DNA of 64,000 nucleotides from Sindora glabra. Taxonomy: Eukaryota; Streptophyta; Magnoliopsida; Fabales; Fabaceae. The position numbers and the translations under genes were made by a program. The notes beneath the pieces are model-generated. The model made no database searches. It worked only from the letters and a program-made list of their open reading frames with translations, and had not been told where the DNA came from. Below, in pieces: positions 48,477 through 60,640 of this stretch. Numbering within the stretch: position 1 is the stretch's first letter; each line of letters opens with the position of its first letter. Location of the stretch: NCBI GenBank assembly GCA_020226215.1, contig CM035233.1, positions 18,185,701-18,249,700 on the forward strand, written 5' to 3'.

Positions 48477-49355
48477 GTGAGAAAGAGTTCAAGATTTTCT
48501 TCCCCTTCTCTTTAAGCCCTTGGTGATAGATTTCAGCATTTTGATGATTCTGGGTTTCGCTGTTTTCTTATCTGTGCATTTCATAGATTCCATTTTGGTT
48601 TGTTTGGGAGTAAGGAAATAAGACGGTTAGCTTTTCATTTTAGCAAGTTTATTTTTGTGGAGGCTAGCCCTGCGTTTGACTCCATGTTGCCCTATCCAAA
48701 CAGTGCATTAGCGTCCATTTTAATTCTTCAATTTCAATGATTTTACTTTTGGGTGGTGTTTTTTTAAACTCTGAGCATCTGCTAATGAATCTTGTTTCAA
48801 TTTTTTTTTCTGCCTGAGAATTTAATATTAGGCAGTTAGGATGAAATTGAACTCCATATTGATTGCGCCTTAAGTGAATCCTGCTCAGTCTGTTTCTTTT
48901 TTGTAACAATATGTCTTAATTATAAGTATGGTGAAATAGGGTATATTGTAGGCTCTGCCTGTCCTGTTGGAAGGCATTTTCCGTTGGAATATTTCATAAA
49001 AGAGTGATATCTCACCTTTTGTATTTTATGATAAGAAAAAAAAAAACTGATACATGAAGCCATGGGAGGTAAACAACTTACGCTTTGAAAAAGAAGTTCT
49101 CTTCTGTCAAGTTCTCCGCATTTAACATTAAATGTTTATAACATTTTCTGCCATTTTAATATCTTACTGAAGATTGCGTAGAACATTTTCTACCGTTTTA
49201 ATATCTTACTGAAGATATTTTCTGTCAAAGCATTAGGGCCTTAGTTTTGGCAGTCTGTTCACTCATGCAATCTGGCTTTTAATTTCTGCTGGAATTCGGT
49301 TTTATTCTTTTGTGAACCTGTGGGAGGGGGTTTTCAGACAAAGCATTGAATCTAA
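48477..49355. other. Intron-like sequence after the putative exon
   Basis: T-rich with no open frame of note. TTTTAATATCTTACTGAAGAT occurs twice (near 49155 and 49197), a 42-bp local duplication. No second exon is recognised. Confidence 0.4.
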
Positions 49356-50084
49356 GGTCCGGTTGGAGAGAAAATGAATTTCAAAGAATTTATTTTCTAA
49401 CTTTTTTTTGTTTGGACATTCAAAAATTTTGATCAATAAAAAAATAAATTCTGATTAAGCAGAAAATGGTCAATAAGAAAATAAATTCTGGTCAACCAAA
49501 AAGTTATATTAGTTTTAAGGAAAATAACTTTCCATTTTAAAAAACGGAATTCATTTTCCTTATTACTCAGTACATCCATATTCGAATCCAGATTTTTTAT
49601 CTTCTTACCTTATTACGTAATCATGATCATAAATAAAATTTATTTTTATTTATTAAAGTTTAGATGCATATTTTTATGCAATATTTACTAAAATATTTTC
49701 TCTTTTTTTCTCATGATGAATACTCTATTATATAATATTTCATAATAATTAATGAAACTAACTATATAAATCTATATATAAGATTTTATAGTGCCTTTAA
49801 TATATATTTTATTATTAGAAACTAATCATTATTGGACTATTGGGTACCAAGAATAATAAAAATTTTATTAAATTTTTTTTAAAGGTAAGTAAAATTATAA
49901 TAATTTTGAAGTAAATAATTTTGATTTACTTTAAATGAAATTAATCTTTCTTTATGTAACAAACACCAGAAAATATTTTTTGTTTATGTACCAAACAACA
50001 GAAAATCAATTCATTTTTTAAAAATATGTTTTTTTAGGAAACTATTTTCTAAAAATTTTGTTTTCCTTTAAACCAAACGTAACC
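49356..50084. mobile_element. Tourist-like (PIF/Harbinger) MITE
   Basis: It starts GGTCCGGTTGG and ends CCAAACGTAACC, imperfect inverted repeats of the GGGTCYGTTTGG type. It is flanked by TAA on both sides (49353-49355 and 50085-50087), the 3-bp TWA duplication of this superfamily. Inner arms AAAATGAATT and AATTCATTTTCC are also inverted. No transposase. At 729 bp it is long for a Tourist element, so it may hold a further insertion. Confidence 0.65.
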
Positions 50085-52218
50085 TAATTTTTCCTTTTGT
50101 TTCTGTCGCTTCTTTTCTCCATGGATTCTTCCTCAACCCTTCTTCATTCACAGTGCATTGTGCAACACTAAAAAAGAGCAGCACTAAAGAAGAGCAGTCT
50201 CTTTCTGCTCAAAATTGAACAAATATACAGGGGTGAGGCAGGATCTCTTTCAAAAATTTCCCACAAAACTGGATTTGCCATGGGAAATAATTGTACTGAG
50301 CTAATCTCATTCTTTTCTTGAAGCTCATTTATTTCTTGTTTTCAATCATATTCCTTATGTTTGTATATGCATGTCATGTCAATCTAATTAAATGAAAATT
50401 TTAGCTATTCATATATTAGAATATTATTCAAGTTATGTTTTGTTTGGTGGAATCTAGTTTTTGGTGGGTTCTCCTGATTGGTCAACATGTCCTTCTTTTG
50501 GTACAAAGGATGAAAATAAAAAAAATAAAAATAAAAATAAATATAATAATGCCTACTCACATATTGGCCCAAAGTGTTTAATGGGTCTGTTGAAACTTGA
50601 AAGCATTAAAAGGCTTCACATGCTTATGTAAACAAATTCCAAGGGTTTCGTGCCAAGGGTGAGAGGAAAAGAATTTAGTAACCATAAGAATTCTCCCGCG
50701 TGACAAGCGCAGAGATCACAGGGAAAGAGTGCACATGATTTGCTCATGCTGTCAAATGAATTGGCTTAGAAAAAAAAGTTGAAATTAATAATATTGTAAT
50801 TTCTAAATGTCTAAATATACATGTATGTTGTGTCAATTGACAAGTATTAATTGGTTCATTGTTATCGAATCGTGAATTGTATCTTCAATTGATTGATTAA
50901 AATTTTGAATTGTAAATTGAAGTGAATCGTGAATTGGTAAAATTTACAAAACATATAAAAAATATATATTATCTTTTTTTACCTTCAAAGAAATTTCACT
51001 TCAAAGACAAAAATGCATCATCTTCAAATTTTCTTATCTTTTTTGCAACCTTTTTTGTCTCTTCTTGAAAAGAGGATTGAAAATTTAGAGATCACTATAT
51101 TAAAATAATGGAGGAGGTAAGATGGTGGCGTTATGGCTACTGAAACTTGAAGGTGAAATGGAATTTTAAAAGGTGGTTAATACCATAATAAGGTTATGTA
51201 TGGCATTGTTGATGGAGTTGAAATTGAAAATTTGATTTTTTAAAGATAGAATGAGGGTTAAATGGACTTCATGTGACTTTGATAAGGGGTTTTTTCTTAA
51301 AAAAATGAAAAAAAAAATGCAAATTGGGTTCACTTTTATGAGTTGGGTTGCAAATAGAACTAAAACAAGACCCATTTTGGGTTCTAATTGCCACTTGATT
51401 TGTTGGAACTCTCTAGCTTTTTTGCTTTACATTAGTCATCCTTTACCAAAAAATAAAGACGCGGTTGATTTAGCTCTTCGATTTGATTTAGAGACCCGAT
51501 TCCTGTAGTTCATACACAATTCATAACTAAATTGCAATGATTCAAAATCATTTAAGTATTCATTTAAAGATCTGCATCTTTTTTTTTTCTATATCAAGTT
51601 GAACCGTGTGATTCAAATTGAGAATGGGACAATTCCGACTACACTAATTAGGTTCATTGAATGTCAAAATATTTTTTGAATATGAAGATACATGTATCTA
51701 GTTAGAGTTTAAATTTAATCTAGTATCAATGTAAAATGTTTTACACTATTAATAAATAAAAAAAGAAATCTCATTAAAAAAACAATAATAACTAAGAATT
51801 TTTAATAATAGTAAAGGATTTTTAACCATTTTTTTATTAACATGGAAATATATAAGTGAATGATAGCATAAAATTGATCTATACTAATAATAAATCAAAT
51901 TTAAGCCTATCTAATTATGAATGATTCAAGCATGGTTGGGTGATGTCATCACTTATATCATAAGTTCCTAATTTAGCCTATAAATGCCCCATTCTATTGT
52001 CTTGCACAATCAAGTTGAATCAAGAAAATGACTTATTTGAGAGGGTTCTCTTTGGCTTCAAAGTCAACAATGATTGCCAAATTTTCTTACATTTGCATGA
52101 AATTTGAGTATGTTATTCTTAGTATTTTGGGTAAAATAGTGCATATTTTTCATCTGGTTTTTTCTTATTTGCTAGTTGATTTTACACAATAATTGGTTTG
52201 AATTGTTATGTTATTTTA
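50085..52218. other. Spacer, no supported gene
   Basis: Mostly AT-rich. 50640-50760 is somewhat less so (CTCCCGCGTGACAAGCGCAG) but has stops in all frames that I followed. 51250-51508 has an open frame without recognisable content. Confidence 0.4.
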
Positions 52219-52470
52219 GGCTTTGTTTGTTTTGACAAGAAATGTTTTTTGTAAATATAGTTATAAAATATTAGGATAGAGAAAAATATTTTATTTGTTT
52301 AATGTTAAATATGAAATTGCAAAAATGAATTTGCTTTTCTTTACTACTATGTTTTTAAATGTCATTTTTTTAAACTATCATTGCAAGTGGCATATTACAC
52401 TTTTATTAATATATATGCAAATGATACTTTTTTTTTGCGAAAAATGCTTTCTAATGAAATAAGGGAAACC
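52219..52470. mobile_element. PIF/Harbinger-type MITE, 252 bp
   Basis: It starts GGCTTTGTTTGTTTTGACAA and ends AATAAGGGAAACC. Flanks are TTA on both sides (52216-52218 and 52471-52473). The arms pair imperfectly (GACAAGAAATGTTTTT against AAAAATGCTTTCTAATG). It is a relative of the element at 44539-45382. Confidence 0.65.
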
Positions 52471-52473
52471 TTA

Positions 52474-55400
52474 GTTAGGATTTCACCTATTTTGAAAGAG
52501 TTTTATATTAGTTGCTTTCTATAATTTATAAAAAGACTTGTACCTATTAATAAAATATTTGTACATTTTTTTTGGAGGATTTGGTCTCATGGCTTTTATT
52601 CTCATGTTAAGAGTGTTAAAATTGTTAGTCCCCTAATTTATTTTTTGCAATTATTTTTTCTTTTGGATTTTTTTAATTGCAAAATGTATGAAAAGTTAAT
52701 TTGTGCAAATAGGTAATTTCTATTTCTATTGTATTATACTCTATTCCTTTTTCTCAATAAGAATGGAATAAGAATGGAGAGTTTTTATTGTTAGGTATCA
52801 TGAAATAGAAATTTCCATTTCCTAGGGAATGACTGATCTATCAAATGATGAAGTCTTTGTTCCTTTGATAAATTGATGGAATGATTATCATATCATTCTT
52901 GAAATGGATTTATGACAAGAATGTTCTTTTTTAAAAAAAAAAATTAAAACTATCCTTTTATTGAACAAATGAAAAAGGATTACTATCCTGCACATTTATA
53001 TGTAGAGATTAACAACCACTAATTTTTTAATTAGATGAAAAAAATGTTATTAATTTAAAGACAATAAAATATTAATGAATATTATAGTCAATTAGCCACT
53101 ACTTTTAATTTTTTTAATTTAATAACTATATTTATTGTGAGGATTAAAGAAAATGAGTGGAGTTAATTTAAATATTATAAATTAATATTTCTTAATCATA
53201 TTTACTTAAACATCATTTAGTATTTTATTGTTATTAAGTTAGTAGCATGATTTTTTCTTTCAAATAAAAGAGTATAGATTGCTATTCTCCACATATGGAT
53301 ATGAAAATTAGCAATCTCTTAAATAATAAAAAAATATTATTTTAAATTCTATTCAACTTTCTTATATCTCATTACTTATTTATATAAAATATAAATATTT
53401 AAAATATTTTTTATTTTTTGCTCAGTGAATAAAAAACTAGCATACATGAAGGGCTAACCAATGTCATACTAAAAAAAATGTTAGATGTTTAGCAATTAGC
53501 ATAATGAATGTTCAAATAAGATGATTTATTTAAATTATATGTTATTATTACTATTTTGTTGGCATTTCAGTATCATTTATTTAACTAACTTATACATGAT
53601 ATGTTTGCTATATAGTTTGAGGAATTAAAGCCTTCGATTTTTTTGTTGCTATAAAATATATATATATATATTATCTTTTGTTATAAGGATATTATTGTTA
53701 ATTATAACAATATTCTATTGTACCAAATAAAAGAATGGAATGTAATACTTATTCAATTCCTAGTCATAATAAACATAATTATGAGTGGTTATTTCATTTA
53801 TTCCAGTCCACCTTATTCTATTCAACCGAACATAATATTAATAGGATAATCATTTTTTCAACAATTGAATTAATTTTGTATTTAGGATATTGTTCAACAT
53901 TTTTATTTGGCAATGCTAAGTCTTTGCTTTGCTTTTAATTGTGTTGACTAGCATGGCCCTTCTTTTGAGTATTTTTTTAAAAAGTTTGTGAACACCTTTA
54001 AAACTTGCCAAATCTATGCCAAGAACAGTTGGGGTTCATTCATATTTCATTTATTAAGGTACTACATTTCTACATAGAAAAAATAGTCTTATTTTAAGCC
54101 TCCTTTGATAATATGCCTTTTTGCATTGATATAAATAAATTGGATTGATATTGATGAAGTTTTATATTTTTATATTCTTGCATTGACATTTTAATCCATA
54201 AGCATTATAAGTTAACTAGATGAACAATCCAAATAGTGACATGTCCCTATGGACAACAAGAGGGAAGTTTTTTTCTTAGAGTGAAATGTGACAGAGTTTT
54301 TTTTTCTTGGATCATATAGGAATGACTTTGGGCATATGTATGACATAAGTAACTTATATTTTGACCAAAAGATGAAATATGTATCTATATCAATACTTTT
54401 CAATAAAAGATATGAAAGATATAAAATATTCCTTTTCAATTTTGGAATGGCTGCACTTTGTCTTACAATTTTTAGAAATTTACAAATGAAATTTGTTAAT
54501 TATATGAAATTTATAATTAACACCCATTATATACTTAATTAATTATTTTATTTTATTTTATTGCATTAATTAATTATTTTATTGAATTAAATATTTTTTC
54601 AATAAGTTATTAAAAATGAATTATCAAATTATTGTATTTGTTTATCATATCATTTTTTTCATATAATTTTTATGTTGTATAATTTGGGGCAAAATTAGAG
54701 AAGAAATATTGAAGGGGTTGAAATACAATTTGTTAAGGACTTTTGTAAAAATTTATAAATTTTTGGTGAGCTAGCTATAAATTATCCTTTAAAAATATAA
54801 AAATGTGGAAAAATTTTATAATTTTCCCAATTTTGGGATGGCTAAAGATATCCTAATATATAATTAATAGAAATGACATTAGATATATAGAATTTTAATT
54901 CAATACTTAAAAATGAGTAACAATATTATGTGCCAAAAATGACGTAATAAATTAACATATAATAATATTATAGTTTTCACTTAAAAAATTAATTAAAAAT
55001 TACATAGTTTAACAAAGTAGTTAATTAAGTTAATGATGTGTGTTCATTTTAAGTTTTTTTTTATAGTTAAAAGGTTTTGACAATTTTTAAAGTTAGTTAG
55101 AGATAAAATGTAATCATTACAAAATTGAATAGGATATTTTTGCATTCTTTATCTAAAAGAAAATAGTTTATTTTTATGCACTAAACAATAATCATTTTAT
55201 TACAACAATGTTATAGATATTGAAAATGGGATTTGAAACTAGGTATCAAATATAAATTAAGGGTTGTCAATCAATATAACATGGTTGTACAAATTTGCAA
55301 TGTTTAATTTAATGGATATAAAATTTTCGGATTCCAATTTTGAATCTCACTTTTAATGTATATAGTATTTTTATTTTGTTTTATTATTAGAATGTTTTCA

Positions 55401-55480
55401 TGATATGAGTTAACAAGTCTTTATTAGTAAAAAAGGAGAATTTGTGGTGTGGTGCATTAGTACACAATTAAATCTGATTA
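52474..55480. other. AT-rich spacer with dispersed-repeat debris
   Basis: No gene seen. 52790-52900 resembles 43250-43360. 54430-54560 (TTTTGGAATGGCTGCACTT, ATTAACACCCATTATATACTTAATTAA) resembles 44755-44890 (TTTTGAAGTGGCTAGGTAT, ATTAACACTTGTCATACATATAATTAA), and TTTTGGGATGGCTAA recurs at 54832. These look like copies of a low-complexity mobile repeat. Confidence 0.4.
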
Positions 55481-56915
55481 TATATTAGGTTGATAATTTT
55501 TTAGAGCACGTCGCATGATGATGTTTCCATAATTATATTAAATGATGTATTAAAGCACTAATTTAAATTTTTCTTAATAAAAAATTAAATGTATTTTGTA
55601 GTAAGAGCAACCTCCAAAGAAAAATACTTAAATCCTTCTTCTTCCATCTTAATGATTTTTTTATGAAGTTAATTTATATTTAACTAACTTTAGCCAATGT
55701 TGTGGTTTCAAATTATTTCAACACTTGTTAGGATAAAAGGAAAGGAAAAAGAGAGATATAAGAGAATGGGGAGCTGAGAAGGTTAGGAAGAATCGAGAGG
55801 GAGTAGAAGAGCATAGGAGAGAGAGAATAAGATATGGTGAGGAAAAGAGGGGTAAAAGGAGAGACGAGAGTGTGAGAAAAAAGATGGGGGAGGGAAAAGG
55901 AGAGAGAAATAGAAGGAAGGAGGGGAGAAAGAGTGATTGAGAAAGAAAGATAGGGATGTAGCATGGATAAAAAGGTAAGAAAGGAAAGTAAAGAAGGAAA
56001 GAAAGTAAAAAGGGGAGAGTGAGACAATATAATATAAGATATTTTATGAAAGTGATTTCTTTTAATTAAAAGAGAAAGTCAATTTTTTCGCCTATTTATT
56101 TTGATAAAAAATGAAATTTTATGGAAAGTGCTATTTAAGAAAATGTATTTCTAGAAAATGAATTTTTTGTTATTTGAATGCCATAAGAAATGTGAAAATT
56201 TCTTATTTAATGCATATTATTTTCTTTTATTAAAAAGCATTAGTATACATATAGAGTTTATCTTTAAAATCAAGTCACACAATAATCATTTTATTTAAAT
56301 GTTTCCATGATGAGTGTCAATAAGTCTTTCCTGGCAAAAATTAAGGTGGTTTATTTCATATTTAAAATAATATTTACAAAAGAACATTTACATCCTTCTT
56401 TTTTTATCTTTGTCATTTCTTCATAAAGTTAATTCATATTCAATTAATGTTGCCTAAAGTTATGGATCTAAATTTTTTCAACATTTTAAGGATGATAAGA
56501 GAGAAGAAAATATAAAAGAGTAACAAAGGAATGAGGAAGAATAAAGAGGGAATAGAAAGGTACCAAGGAGGGAGGTGAGAAGAAAAAAGATGTGGGGAGG
56601 AAAGGAAAGAGATAGAGATTGGAAAGTGAAGGAAAATGGTAAAGATAAGTGAGGGGATAAAGATAAGTGAGGCAAAAGGGTGAGTGAAAAAGTGGTAGGC
56701 AAAAAGATAAGTGAGGGGATAAAAAGAGAGTGAAGGAAAGTAAGGAAGGGTAAAGATAGAGATTGGAGATTAAAAGGGGTAAAAAGAGAAGGAAGGAGAG
56801 TAAAAAAAAGAGAATGAGACATTATGAATTGATTTCTTTAAATTAAATAGGGAAGTAATTTTTTTGTTCATTTTTTTTTATGAAAAATGATATTCTATGG
56901 AAAGTAACTTTCTCA
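55480..56915. repeat. 760-bp tandem duplication with purine-rich cores
   Basis: Landmarks recur at an offset near 760 bp: GAAGTTAATTTATATT (55665) and AAAGTTAATTCATATT (56425); TTTCAACACTTGTTAGGAT and TTTTCAACATTTTAAGGAT; TTTTATGGAAAGTGC and TTCTATGGAAAGTAAC. Each unit contains about 300 bases that are nearly all A and G on the + strand (55733-56024 and 56490-56820), rich in GGAGAGAAAG-type words. The reverse reading yields Ser/Leu/Pro/Phe-rich open frames that are artefacts of the base composition. Confidence 0.8.
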
Positions 56916-57305
56916 ATTGGAGTATTTGATCACTTGTGTGGATGCCACAAAATCGCTGCCATTTTGGATAGTGTTTGTGATTTGTTATCTAGTTTGTGTA
57001 TTTGTGACAACTATTGTTCCTAGTTATTTATCCATGATTAAACCATTAGTGTTTATTAGAAGTAAACATGATTTGTACCTATGTTCATCATTCTATCTCT
57101 TTAAGATCCACTATCTCAAATTCTTATGTGTTATGAAAGTATAAATCTTAACATTAATTTTTGTCTTTTCACATGGATCTGTTGATAGGTTTTGGAAAAT
57201 TAAAATTTTCCATTGTGTTTTTTTGGATTTGAAACCTAATAATGGTATCAAGGCCATGCAATGATTTATACCTTTATAATGTGTAAGAATTTACACTATC
57301 AATAT
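56916..57305. other. Short spacer, no supported gene
   Basis: An open frame at 56917-57144 has no recognised content; codon use is not gene-like. AAACCTAATAATGGTATCAAGGCCATG (57232-57258) resembles the TGGTATCAGAGCCATG primer-binding context of copia elements, so a dead retroelement edge may lie here. Confidence 0.35.
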
Positions 57306-58814
57306 TAGAAGATAATGTATGCAAAGATTTTCAACTATAATTACATGACTTTCAAATAAGTATTTTGACATATTTCCTAAACCCTTATAAGAGTTTCCAT
57401 ATAACCTCATAACCTCTAACAACATTATCTCTTTCATATCTTAAACTCATGCTCAATACAAATATTTCTACCCCAAAATATTCACTTGATAAGAAATTAT
57501 AATCCTATACAAATACAAAAAACGTAATAGGAAGATAACTAACAACAAGAAACAAAATAATTTCACAAATTAGAATTTTAGTCAAAATCTAATTATCTCT
57601 GTAATATCCCGAATTTTCAATTCTATTATTTGAATCTCTAATTCTAAGGTCGTAGAAACGAAGAGCACGTTTGAGTTAGCTTGGTGGGTGAATCTTAAGT
57701 TGAAAGGAATTAAGTGTAAGGGTAAATGAAATTTTGAAGGAAAAAGGATAGTAGGGAAAAGAATTTATTTCCATAAGCAGTATAAATGATCAGAGGAGGT
57801 TAGAAAACCCTAAAAAGGGGAGTTATCTAAGTCTGACAGTGTAAGGAATTTTAAACAGACAGAGACCATATGGACTAAATTGCAAAAGTGCAGGATCGGG
57901 TATGGTTAAAGTGAAATAATTAAGGGTTTGGGATCTAATATGAATAACCAAGAGTTTTGGGGTGCAATATATGATTTTTATTAGTGTGACCAATGGATTT
58001 ATGACAAGTGTCATTGTTAGAAAAATATTGACAAGAATAGCCTTACTTTTGGTGAAAAAAGGACTAAAATACCCTTGAGAATTGTCAAAATGGCAAGAAT
58101 GCCCCTAGAAGCTTCATGAAAAGTCTTCCCTCTTCTCCACTTCTCCAAAAAGTTGCAGCAACTCCATGAAAGAAGCTTGAGACATGCAGGAGAGAGAGAG
58201 AAAGAGAGAGAAAGTTTCTTTTGAGTTTTTCACCCAAAAATAGTGAGATCTAAGTTTAGTGGTAGAAGGGAAAGTTGTTCCTCTCATAAAGCTCTATCCA
58301 TTGGTGTGCTTAGAGTGAAGAAAAGCTCAAGTTTGATTAAGTTTGGGGAGCTCCAAGTGAGGATTTTCAAGTTGTTGCAAGAGGTAAAATTGTTCTCCTC
58401 TAAGAGCTCTTTAATGTACTCTTCTTAGTTTCTTGAAATCTTGAGGTTGGTGTGGTTAAGGGTGATTGAACATGGAGTTTAGGATGATTTGAATATGTTT
58501 AATGGTGTTTTAGATGTTGTTATGATGATTTATAGCTTTGATTTGGTGTAAAAATAGCAAGAAACATGATGTACACATTTGGGTTTTAGAGGCATAATGG
58601 TGCATGTGTAGTGTTGGCATGATATGTTTAGAACTTGGCTAAATTGATGAAGTTAAATTAGTTTTTATGAATTTATGAAGCTTATGGAAGATGGAACTTT
58701 GAGTTGTGAAGGTGTTGGTGTGCATTTTCCCTTTTGAGAAGCTAAAACTATAGATATGAAAAAGAAGGAAGGAAGGAGTTATAGCTGTTCAATGTGTTTT
58801 CGGAGGATCAGTGA

Positions 58815-59048
58815 AGTACACGGGGTAGAACACGGCCCGTGTTGTACCCCGTGTTCTTCGTCAAAGCTGATCAGTGTGCTACACGGGGTGCAACACTCCC
58901 CGTGTTTACCTCAGGACTGAAGGGCAGTAATGTACACGGGGTAGAACACGGCCCGTGTTCACCCCCGTGTTCTTTGTCGAGTAGCCCAGAAGTGAACCAG
59001 TAAGGAACACGGCCCTGAACACGGGGTAGGGGACCCCCGTGTTCTTTG
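58815..59048. repeat. GC-rich palindrome cluster (ACACGGGG-CCCGTGT)
   Basis: GTACACGGGGTAGAACACGG (58816 and 58933) is followed in both cases by CCCGTGTT and CCCCGTGTTCTT. Two related units have ACACGGGGTGCAACACTCCC (58881) and AACACGGGGTAGGGGACCCC (59017). GGGGTA-type and CCCCGTGTT words face each other, so strong hairpins are possible in DNA and RNA. It is the most GC-rich stretch of the window and stands in an AT-rich LTR. Confidence 0.9.
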
Positions 59049-59461
59049 TTAAGTGAACTTTTTAGCTTGGTTTCTTCATGTTTTGCATGGTTTTGCCTTT
59101 GGATCCTTTTCTAAGGTTTATATGTGTCATTTCAAGACTTGAAAGCAAAGTGTAGAGCATCTAAGTATGCATTTAATTAAGTGGAGAAAGTAAAGAATAC
59201 ATGAGGTTTAGAGAAAGTGATGATGTTCTAATAAGAAATTATGATGTGTATTTGTATAGACTAAAGAGTGACAACTTGCAAAGGCAAGAGGAAATGTAAA
59301 GGAGTTTTTGGTGAGAGCAAAGGGAACATCACATTGGAAGCTTGTAAAGGTAGCTAGCTTTATCCTTAAGCTGTTTTCTATTACATGATTTTCTGTGTTT
59401 TATGCCATTGTATGGAATGTGTATGAGATTGTTATGGAATGTGTATGAGATTGTTTGTGCA

Positions 59462-59642
59462 CAACCCGGGAAGACAGTGTGATACTGTGTTTGGCCTATG
59501 GCTCGGGATCCTCGGGGATAGTAGTGCATTTGTTGTGTGTGGTACCTATGGCCAGGGATCTCGGGAAGACAGTGTGATACTGTGTTAGGCCTTTTTGGCT
59601 CGGGAACCCCGGGAAGATAGCGTGATGCTATATATGAGGCCT
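59462..59642. repeat. Direct repeat CGGGAAGACAGTGTGATACTGTG in the LTR
   Basis: The word CGGGAAGACAGTGTGATACTG occurs at 59467 and 59563, and again as CGGGAAGATAGCGTGATGCTA at 59610. TATGGC-CGGGATC phrases lie between. The spacing is 96 then 47 bases. Part of the LTR architecture. Confidence 0.85.
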
Positions 59643-60180
59643 AGGTACAATTATTTGTGATGGCCATCTAGATATTGATATGAGTCCTTGAAGGGGATTG
59701 TTGATTGTTATATGTGATGTACATTTCTTACAATGGTAATGAATGATGTGACATATGATTGACTGATTTCGAAATGTACGTTTTATTTGCTTAAGCATCT
59801 AGAATGGCTTGATATGTTTTTATGGTAATAGCTAGCTACTGGGAAACTTTGTTTCTTATGTTTTTCTGTATTGTGACTAACCATTCCAGGTGATGCTTCC
59901 AAAGGCTCTCATGATAAAGGGCAATGATGTCCGAAGTTGTAAATAATTATATAGTTGGTGACATTGTATATGATGGATGTATCTTTTGTAAATTGAACTC
60001 TTTTTGTATAGTTATATGACTTTTGCTCATGTGTATAAAGTACAGAATTTTTGAGATATTCCGTATTAGCTTGAGGTAGATGGCGAATGAGTACGTATAA
60101 TCATCTAGTAAATAAGGAATAAGGCGTTGATAAGTGAGGGTGTTACAATCTCCATCTTGAAACTATTTCCATTTGTTAAA

Positions 60181-60640
60181 TTGTCCCACATCAACTATAA
60201 AAAAAGGATAGGTGTTGGCTTGTAAGTTAAGAGAAAGTGTTAACTTTTGAAGTAGTTTTTATGATTAAAAAAGCCTATTAGTGTTAAAGCTTGATTACAA
60301 CATATTTGGCTAACAATCTATGAGAGAACTGATTGATATCAAGGTTCCAACCAATGACTAGATATACAAGGAAGAGATTATTGGATTGTCTCATTGGTTG
60401 TGAAAAAGGTTGGGTGTTGGTTTCCAAGTACAAGGGGGAAAGTCTCAACTCTTGAGTTAGCTTTTATGATTGAAAAAGCCTAAAAAGCATCTAACATTGG
60501 TATTAAAGTGAGGTTAGAACTACTTTGCCCACCATTTTAGGATAGAGCTTATTAATGTTAAGGTTTCAATTGATGGCTCAATATATAAGGGAGAGATTAT
60601 TGGGTTATCTCATATTAGTAATGGATGATGTGTGAAGGGA
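60181..60640. repeat. About 205-220-bp tandem repeat, 2.2 copies
   Basis: TTGTCCCAC (60181), TTGTCTCAT (60386) and TTATCTCAT (60605) each open a unit. Each full unit has GGTGTTGG, AAGTCTCAACTCTTGAGTTAG or its variant, TTTTATGATT-AAAAAAGCC, CAATGACT/ATTGATGGCT-AGATATA and AGAGATTATTGG. The TTGTCCCACAT word resembles terminal parts of some TRIM/LTR elements, but I cannot define ends. Confidence 0.75.

Larger units (their letters stand above)
57600..60147 (+). mobile_element. Solo LTR of gypsy type, 2.55 kb, perfect target duplication
   Basis: It starts TGTAATATCCCGAA and ends GGGTGTTACA, with ATCTC directly before (57595-57599) and after (60148-60152). TG/CA ends and a 5-bp duplication define an LTR, and the absence of gag or pol makes it solo. 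It lies within the first unit of the surrounding array, in the word ATTATCTCCA. Inside are a GC-rich palindromic cluster (58815-59048) and a CGGGAAGACAGTGTGATACTG repeat (59466-59640). The end of the LTR has an ATTCCAGGTGATGC word seen in Tekay/Del-like LTRs (memory, not searched). Confidence 0.93.

Noticed and set aside
48664..48909. 81-codon - strand frame near the putative exon
   Set aside because: No recognised content, and it overlaps intron-like T-rich DNA.
50640..50760. Candidate second exon for the orphan exon at 48363
   Set aside because: Stops in the frames followed and no clear acceptor-donor pair; only a mild composition change.
55728..56822. Ser/Leu/Pro-rich open frames on the - strand at 55728-56027 and 56478-56822
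   Set aside because: They are the complement of purine-only tracts; absence of stops follows from composition.
57600..60147. 58243-58428 open frame as a gene inside the LTR
   Set aside because: Short, no motif, and lies within an LTR with defined ends.
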